Part shown: piece after piece, positions 1-3,762 of the stretch
Position numbering within the stretch: position 1 is the stretch's first letter
Layout of the letters: the number at the start of each line of letters is the position of its first letter
From: an uncultured Clostridia bacterium
GTDB taxonomy: Bacteria; Bacillota; Clostridia; Christensenellales; Aristaeellaceae
NCBI GenBank assembly: GCA_944363005.1
Contig: CALVTV010000273.1
Span: 1-8,159, forward strand
Reading direction: 5' to 3'
Length of the DNA: 8,159 nucleotides
Notes under the pieces: generated by a model
Database searches by the model: none
What the model saw: only the letters and a program-made list of their open reading frames with translations
Told to the model about the DNA's origin: nothing
Made by a program: the position numbers and the translations under genes

Positions 1-605
1 GCCTCCTCCCGGAGTCTGGTCACTTCCCGCGCGGCGCGCAGCGCGTCGCTTTGCATGGGGCCGCTGGTGACGTGCGGTTCGGGCAGGATGCCGATATCGA
101 CCATTCCAGCGGCCAGCATGGTCGCCAGCTCGCTGTGCTCGGCGACGTATTCGACGGTGACGCTGTCGCTCAGGCCGTTCTGCTCGAGAATATAGTTGAT
201 GGCGTATTCCGGAACGGAGCCCTGGCCCGTCGCGTAGACGGTACGGCCGGCGAGATCGGAGACGGACTGGATCGTCTCGTCCGACGTGACCACATGCAGC
301 ACGCCCAGCGTGTTGAGCGCGAGCAGCTGCACATTGCCGCTCGTCTTCTGGTAGAGAGTCGCAGCCAAGTTGGTCGGACAGGCTTCGATGTCCGCGCTTC
401 CGCTGGCTACGGCCGCGACGATGTCGTTGGCGGCGGTGCAGGCGGTGAACTCGTAGGCACCTTCGTTGTTTTCCATCAGGCCGACCATGCCGATGCCGGT
501 CGGACCGTTGAGCATATACACGCGCGTGGGCTGTTCCTCGGCCAGCGGGGAAGCCGACAGCAGCATCAGCAGGCTTGCGAAGAGTACGGTAAGGATGCGT
601 TTCAT
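1..605 (-). CDS. ABC transporter substrate-binding protein (NMT1/SsuA-like), 3' end cut by window edge
   Basis: This frame reads leftward from an ATG at 605-603 and stays open to base 1, giving 201 codons without a stop. An AAGGAGG ribosome binding site (615-621) lies 9 nt upstream. Residues 1-22 form a signal peptide: a KR pair, a hydrophobic core rich in L, A and V, then SASPLA before EEQ. The mature part begins with RVYMLNGPTGIGM (about residues 28-40). It continues with a SADIEACPTNLAA stretch (about 70-82) and LNTLGVLHVVTSDE, then DLAGRTVYATGQGSVPEYA. These match the NMT1/SsuA-like (COG0715-type) periplasmic-binding family, in which GPTGxG and PTNLA are typical. The expected role is extracellular ligand capture for an ABC importer; the ligand cannot be predicted. 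The signal peptide has no lipobox cysteine (first Cys is about residue 56), which is unusual for a Gram-positive binding protein. Permease and ATPase genes, if linked, lie beyond the left edge. Confidence 0.85.
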   Translation of the reverse strand, partial: MKRILTVLFASLLMLLSASPLAEEQPTRVYMLNGPTGIGMVGLMENNEGAYEFTACTAANDIVAAVASGSADIEACPTNLAATLYQKTSGNVQLLALNTLGVLHVVTSDETIQSVSDLAGRTVYATGQGSVPEYAINYILEQNGLSDSVTVEYVAEHSELATMLAAGMVDIGILPEPHVTSGPMQSDALRAAREVTRLREE

Positions 606-633
606 GGTTTTGTACCTCCTTATAATTGACATT

Positions 634-663
634 AGTATACCATAAATCGCCCAAAGATGACAA
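634..663 (-). promoter_or_regulatory. Sigma-A-type promoter for the substrate-binding protein gene
   Basis: On the minus strand, TTGTCA (663-658, 5 of 6 to consensus) and TATACT (639-634, 5 of 6) are separated by 18 nt. This predicts a start near 627 and a short leader of about 20 nt before the ATG at 605. It suggests the gene is transcribed on its own and not only by read-through from the flavoprotein gene 204 nt upstream. Confidence 0.7.
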
Positions 664-675
664 CGCCATTGTCAT
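657..675. repeat. Operator-like palindrome over the -35 of the substrate-binding protein promoter
   Basis: ATGACAA and TTGTCAT form perfect 7-bp arms around a 5-nt centre (CGCCA). The left arm (657-663) contains the -35 hexamer, so a dimeric repressor bound here would occlude the promoter. The stem is AT-rich and lacks a following T-run, so an operator seems more likely than a terminator. The binding protein is unknown. Confidence 0.5.
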
Positions 676-809
676 TTTCGCTACGTGGGCAGGCCCCAGG
701 CATCTTGAGGGCGAAGTCCGCAATTTTTTAAAAGGAAGGTGAAACATTTTGCGGCGTTGTTTCGTCTATATTTGTGAAAGGTCGATTTGTCTAGGAATAT
801 GTATGCGGG

Positions 810-1436
810 TTAGCGGATAAAGTTGGTGCGCTTCTTTTCGGCTTCGGGCGCGGGAGGAAGCAGGCCGTGTTCGCGGGCAAGGGCGAAAGCGCGGATCATG
901 TACGCCATATTGCGTCCCAATGTGCGCATGATTTGCAGTCCTTCTTCGTCCTGGCGGACCTCTGCGGGCGAGTTGCCGTGCACCATGGCCCAGTATTGGC
1001 TGGGCGCGATGGGCATGCCGGCGATGTAAAAGTACTTGTTCAGCTGGTCAAGCGCGGCCGTTGTGCCTGCGCGGCGCGCGCTAACGACAGCCGCACCGAC
1101 TTTGCCGCGCATCTGGCCGGAACCCGCATAGAACATTCGATCAAGAAAAGAGGTGATGCTCCCGCCTGCGGAGGCGTAATGCACGGGGGAACCGATGACC
1201 AGCCCTTCGCAAGAGCCCATTTTTTCCAACGCTGCGTTGACCGGATCATCTTCAAAGACGCAGCGGTGCGTGCGGGCACATCCTCCGCAACCGATGCATC
1301 CGCGCACAGGGCCTTGACCGATATGCATGATCTCGCCGTGGATGCCCTCCGCTTCAAGGGCTGAGGCCACTTCGCATAGCGCGGTGTACGTGCAGCCGTG
1401 CTCATGCGGGCTGCCATTGAGAAGAAGAACGTTCAT
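810..1436 (-). CDS. Iron-sulfur flavoprotein-like NAD(P)H/FMN oxidoreductase (flavodoxin family)
   Basis: This is a 208-residue cytoplasmic protein starting at the ATG 1436-1434. An AAAGGAG site (1447-1453) lies 10 nt upstream. The N-terminal MNVLLLNGSPHEHGCT is the first beta strand and phosphate-binding loop of the NADPH-dependent FMN reductase/flavodoxin fold. The compact cluster C47-x2-C50-x2-C53-x5-C59 fits the CX2CX2CX4-7C pattern of iron-sulfur flavoproteins and could hold a 4Fe-4S centre. GLVIGSPVHYASAGG (about 79-93) is the second flavin-contact loop, and the C-terminus RTNFIR is typical of clostridial members. The expected role is electron transfer between a reduced carrier and FMN; the physiological substrate is unknown. 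It is divergent from the nucleotidyltransferase gene and apparently monocistronic. No strong terminator is visible before the next minus-strand gene. Confidence 0.88.
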   Translation of the reverse strand: MNVLLLNGSPHEHGCTYTALCEVASALEAEGIHGEIMHIGQGPVRGCIGCGGCARTHRCVFEDDPVNAALEKMGSCEGLVIGSPVHYASAGGSITSFLDRMFYAGSGQMRGKVGAAVVSARRAGTTAALDQLNKYFYIAGMPIAPSQYWAMVHGNSPAEVRQDEEGLQIMRTLGRNMAYMIRAFALAREHGLLPPAPEAEKKRTNFIR

Positions 1437-1459
1437 TCAATGATCACTCCTTTGCTTGT

Positions 1460-1496
1460 ACTGCACCCTATGCGGTTTGCGGGGAAAAGGTGCAGT
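1460..1496. repeat. Perfect 8-bp inverted repeat at the start of the flavoprotein transcript
   Basis: ACTGCACC (1460-1467) and GGTGCAGT (1489-1496) are exact reverse complements with a 21-nt spacer. They lie between the proposed minus-strand -10 (1500-1505) and the flavoprotein ribosome binding site. The right arm covers the predicted transcription start (about 1493). The position suits a dimeric repressor whose half-sites are about three helical turns apart, or a leader hairpin. No regulator gene is adjacent. Confidence 0.5.
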
Positions 1497-1499
1497 CTG

Positions 1500-1528
1500 A
1501 TTGTCGCGCAGCGTGAGAAATTTGTCAA
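1500..1528 (-). promoter_or_regulatory. Probable promoter for the flavoprotein gene
   Basis: On the minus strand a perfect TTGACA (1528-1523) is followed after 17 nt by GACAAT (1505-1500, 4 of 6 to TATAAT). The predicted start is near 1493, giving a leader of about 57 nt. The weak -10 beside an inverted repeat is what one would expect of a regulated promoter. Confidence 0.6.
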
Positions 1529-1550
1529 GTTTTTCGAAAAGAACGAATAT

Positions 1551-1570
1551 GGCTTGAAGCCATGCTTCAA
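1551..1570. repeat. Nested dyad symmetries over the nucleotidyltransferase -35 and spacer
   Basis: Two overlapping perfect palindromes share the same bases: GGCTT-G-AAGCC (1551-1561), and TTGAAGC-CAT-GCTTCAA (1554-1570) with 7-bp arms. Together they cover the -35 hexamer and the first part of the spacer, a typical repressor or activator position. No regulator of matching type is encoded nearby. Confidence 0.5.
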
Positions 1571-1582
1571 ATCCTGTATAAT
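1554..1582 (+). promoter_or_regulatory. Promoter for the nucleotidyltransferase gene
   Basis: TTGAAG (1554-1559, 4 of 6) and a perfect TATAAT (1577-1582) are spaced by 17 nt. The start is predicted near 1589, about 37 nt before the ATG at 1626. A strong -10 with a poor -35 overlapped by a dyad suggests regulation. This promoter is divergent from that of the flavoprotein gene; a perfect 10-bp palindrome TTTTCGAAAA (1531-1540) lies between the two -35 elements. Confidence 0.7.
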
Positions 1583-1625
1583 GATAGAGGCAATTTCTCT
1601 CACGAAAAGCGAAGGAGGATGTTTT

Positions 1626-2534
1626 ATGGGCGCGACGCTTTTGATCATGGCCGCGGGCATGGGTTCCCGCTATGGTGGCAATAAGCAGGTGGATGGCCTT
1701 GGGCCCAATGGCGAAATCCTGATGGAATACTCGATCTATGACGCGATCCGCGCGGGATTTGATCACGTGGTGTTTGTCATCAAGCCGGGTATGCAGGAAC
1801 TGCTGGCGGGCATTTGCGGCGATCGTATTGCCAAGAAGGTCAAAGTCGATTATGTGTTCCAGGATTTTTCCAGCGTGCCTTCTTTCTATCAGATCCCTGC
1901 GGAACGCACCAAGCCCTTTGGCACGGTGCATGCGGTGCTGGTGGCCAAGGACGTCATCAAGCAGCCGTTCTGCGTACTCAACGCGGATGACTACTATGGC
2001 GTTTCCGCGTTCAAGACTGCGTACGACAAACTGCAGACCATGGCTGCGGAGCATGAGGCTGCCATGGTTGGTTATATGCTCAAAAACACCGTCTCCAAGA
2101 ACGGCACTGTCTCGCGCGGCGTGTGCAAGGCGGACGAAAACGGCAACCTGACCCAGGTTGTGGAGACGCTCAAAATCAAGCTGTACGAAAACGGAGAAAT
2201 CCGGGATATCGAGCAGGGTGAACCCGGCGTGATGCTGGATCCCGACGGTCCGGTGAGCATGAATTTCTGGTGCTTCACCCCCTGGATGTTCGGCAAACTC
2301 GAGACGTATTTCAACGAGTTCCTTGCAAGCCTGGCGCCGGATGCCATCAAGGCCGAGTGCCTGTTGCCCGTCTGCGTGGATGCGCTGATGCACAAGGGAG
2401 AGCTGACCGTCTCGGTGCTCACCACGGATGCCCGCTGGTTCGGCGTCACCTACAAGGAGGACAAGCCGGCGGTGCAGGAAGAGCTTCGCAAGCTCCATGA
2501 GAGCGGCGTATATCCGGCTTCGCTTCACGAATAA
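1626..2534 (+). CDS. Sugar-phosphate nucleotidyltransferase-like protein (NTP_transferase fold)
   Basis: This encodes 302 residues from the ATG at 1626, which has an AAGGAGG site (1612-1618) 7 nt upstream. The frame stays open further left, but those upstream codons precede the promoter. LLIMAAGMGSRYGGNKQ (about residues 5-21) is the GxGxR signature loop that binds the nucleotide triphosphate in RfbA/GalU/GlmU-type transferases. The short acidic motif NADDYYG (119-125) is the expected metal- and nucleotide-binding segment. PFGTVHAVLVAKD (about 98-110) matches the base-contacting region. The likely reaction is transfer of NMP from an NTP to a sugar-phosphate or similar phosphate ester; the substrate cannot be told. 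There is no hexapeptide repeat or kinase domain. It appears monocistronic, with its own promoter and a strong terminator. Orthologues are often simply called nucleotidyltransferases. Confidence 0.87.
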   Translation: MGATLLIMAAGMGSRYGGNKQVDGLGPNGEILMEYSIYDAIRAGFDHVVFVIKPGMQELLAGICGDRIAKKVKVDYVFQDFSSVPSFYQIPAERTKPFGTVHAVLVAKDVIKQPFCVLNADDYYGVSAFKTAYDKLQTMAAEHEAAMVGYMLKNTVSKNGTVSRGVCKADENGNLTQVVETLKIKLYENGEIRDIEQGEPGVMLDPDGPVSMNFWCFTPWMFGKLETYFNEFLASLAPDAIKAECLLPVCVDALMHKGELTVSVLTTDARWFGVTYKEDKPAVQEELRKLHESGVYPASLHE

Positions 2535-2541
2535 ACCCGAG

Positions 2542-2591
2542 ATCCCGTGCAGCTGCTGAACTGGCGCCTGCATGGGATTTTTGTCTTTTTT
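2542..2591 (+). terminator. Rho-independent terminator after the nucleotidyltransferase gene
   Basis: ATCCCGTGCAG (2542-2552) pairs with CTGCATGGGAT (2568-2578) as an 11-bp stem with one G-U pair and a 15-nt loop. T5 (2578-2582) and T6 (2586-2591) runs follow. It starts 8 nt after the TAA and ends 49 nt before the kinase ATG, so kinase expression would need read-through or a promoter I cannot see. Confidence 0.85.
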
Positions 2592-2640
2592 GAACGCGCT
2601 GGCTGCTGATGCGCCGCGTGCGAGATACTTCAGGAGAAAT

Positions 2641-3600
2641 ATGAAACGCAAATTAACCCGAAGCCAGATGGGCGATCAGGTCAAGGTCCGCAAGGCCGTA
2701 TGGATTTCCATTGCGGTCAATGTGCTGGAGATTGTGGCTGGTTTGGTAATGGTTGTGCTGGTCAACCGGATGCTCAGCTCCGGCGTGGAGGCGAGTTTGG
2801 CGCGCATGACGACCATACTCTGCGTGACGATTGTAGGCTGGGGGGCCTTGACGGATATCGGTGCCTCGCTGACCAATCTGCGGATGGTCAAGCGCACCCA
2901 GGAGATGGAAGAAACCTATCATCAGCTCGAGGACCTCAACCGCGAAATGCGCGCGCAGCGGCATGACTTCATGAATCATTTGCAGGTCGTCTACAGCCTC
3001 ATTGAAATGGATGAAGCCAAGGAAGCCATGGCGTACATGGACAAGATTTACGGCGATATGCAGCGCGTTGGGCGGATGATGCGCACGGCCTGTCCTGCGG
3101 TCAACGCGCTGATTCAGGCCAAGGTCGTGGAAGCGGAACGGCGCGGGGCAGAACTGCGCCTTTCCATCGCGGCCAAGTGGGATGATGAGCGCATGCCCGC
3201 CTGGGAGATCTGCCGGGTGCTCGCCAATCTGATCGACAACGCGCTGGACGCCAGCTGTGCGGCAGAGTTGCCCGAAGGCACGAAGCCGACGGTGGAATTG
3301 GTGCTGGGGGAAGATCTGCGAAGCTGGTTTTTTTCCGTTCGCAACAACGGCCCGGCCATCCCGCAGGAGATTCGCGACAAGATCTTTAAACCCGGCTTTA
3401 CCACCAAAGCCACGGGTCAGGGGATGGGGCTGTTCATCGTCAACCAGACGCTCATGGAGCTTGGCGGAAAGCTGACGTTGGAATCGCGCGATGGGGATAC
3501 CGTTTTTTCCGGATTTGTGCCCAGAAAGCGCCTGGGTTTGCCGGAGAACACGGAAAACTGTGAAGAACTCGCACATAAAAATGAAGATTCCATAAATTAA
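2641..3600 (+). CDS. Orphan sensor histidine kinase, Spo0B-type dimerisation domain with GHKL ATPase
   Basis: This 319-residue membrane protein starts at the ATG at 2641; AGGAG (2632-2636) is only 4 nt upstream. The in-frame ATG at 2572 lies inside the preceding terminator and was rejected. Two hydrophobic segments (about residues 19-41 and 56-77) leave only a loop of roughly 15 residues outside. A coiled linker (about 81-104) leads to the SPOB_a helix with RHDFMNHLQ, where H108 is the likely phosphoacceptor. The ATPase domain shows the N box NLIDNALDAS (196-205), NNGP (235-238), the F-box-like IFKPGFTTK and the lid glycines GQGMGL (259-264). Autophosphorylation should therefore be intact. 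The closest families are the DcuS/CitA and AgrC-type kinases, but there is no PAS or large extracellular domain. No response regulator is in the window, so the partner and signal are unknown. The tail after about 290 is hydrophilic. Confidence 0.85.
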   Translation: MKRKLTRSQMGDQVKVRKAVWISIAVNVLEIVAGLVMVVLVNRMLSSGVEASLARMTTILCVTIVGWGALTDIGASLTNLRMVKRTQEMEETYHQLEDLNREMRAQRHDFMNHLQVVYSLIEMDEAKEAMAYMDKIYGDMQRVGRMMRTACPAVNALIQAKVVEAERRGAELRLSIAAKWDDERMPAWEICRVLANLIDNALDASCAAELPEGTKPTVELVLGEDLRSWFFSVRNNGPAIPQEIRDKIFKPGFTTKATGQGMGLFIVNQTLMELGGKLTLESRDGDTVFSGFVPRKRLGLPENTENCEELAHKNEDSIN

Positions 3601-3614
3601 ATGTGCAGTTTCCG

Positions 3615-3643
3615 TTGACAAATTAACAGAATTGTAATAGAAT
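3615..3643 (+). promoter_or_regulatory. Promoter for the cell-wall protein gene
   Basis: A perfect TTGACA (3615-3620) and TAGAAT (3638-3643, 5 of 6) are separated by 17 nt. They begin 15 nt after the kinase stop codon. Transcription should start near 3650, leaving a leader of about 112 nt before the ATG at 3763. The wall protein can therefore be expressed independently of the kinase. Confidence 0.8.
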
Positions 3644-3649
3644 CTTGCT

Positions 3650-3762
3650 ATGGTGACATGGAATGGACGGTTGTACCTCTGCGCAAGCCGGGGAAACGCC
3701 ACCACAGACCAGACCGTCGTGTCCAAGGAACATGGCGGAACGAAAGAGGGGAGTTTACTGTG
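3650..3762 (+). promoter_or_regulatory. Structured 5' leader of the cell-wall protein mRNA, no recognised class
   Basis: Possible helices are GACGGT (3666-3671) with ACCGTC (3713-3718), inner TCTG (3678-3681) with CAGA (3705-3708), and CGCCA (3697-3701) with TGGCG (3733-3737). The last crosses the first, so they form either a pseudoknot or alternative folds. The distal TGGCG is about 10 nt before the AGGGGAG ribosome binding site (3747-3753). There is no intrinsic terminator and no convincing small ORF. A c-di-AMP riboswitch was considered because such elements often control wall-remodelling genes, but its hallmark motifs are missing. Confidence 0.35.

Noticed and set aside
51..629. 192-codon open frame on the plus strand
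   Set aside because: It is a shadow of the substrate-binding protein gene, whose signal peptide, ribosome binding site and promoter are all on the minus strand.
676..809. Possible terminator or small gene between the two minus-strand genes
   Set aside because: Only weak 3-5 bp stems were seen, the T-run near 724-730 is not preceded by a proper hairpin in the right orientation, and no ORF with a ribosome binding site was found.
1398..1625. N-terminal extension of the nucleotidyltransferase using an upstream start
   Set aside because: The extension overlaps the flavoprotein gene and precedes the promoter at 1554-1582. The ATG at 1626 has an ideal ribosome binding site and begins the conserved fold directly.
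1437..2651. 404-codon open frame on the minus strand opposite the nucleotidyltransferase gene
   Set aside because: It has no recognisable domain, its end runs through the divergent promoters, and the opposite strand encodes a clear nucleotidyltransferase with a strong ribosome binding site.
3650..3762. c-di-AMP (ydaO/yuaA) or c-di-GMP riboswitch before the wall protein gene
   Set aside because: A GCCGGGGAAA stretch is reminiscent of ydaO, but the GGGGTGAAT-like and later conserved blocks are absent and the leader is short. No c-di-GMP class I core was seen either.
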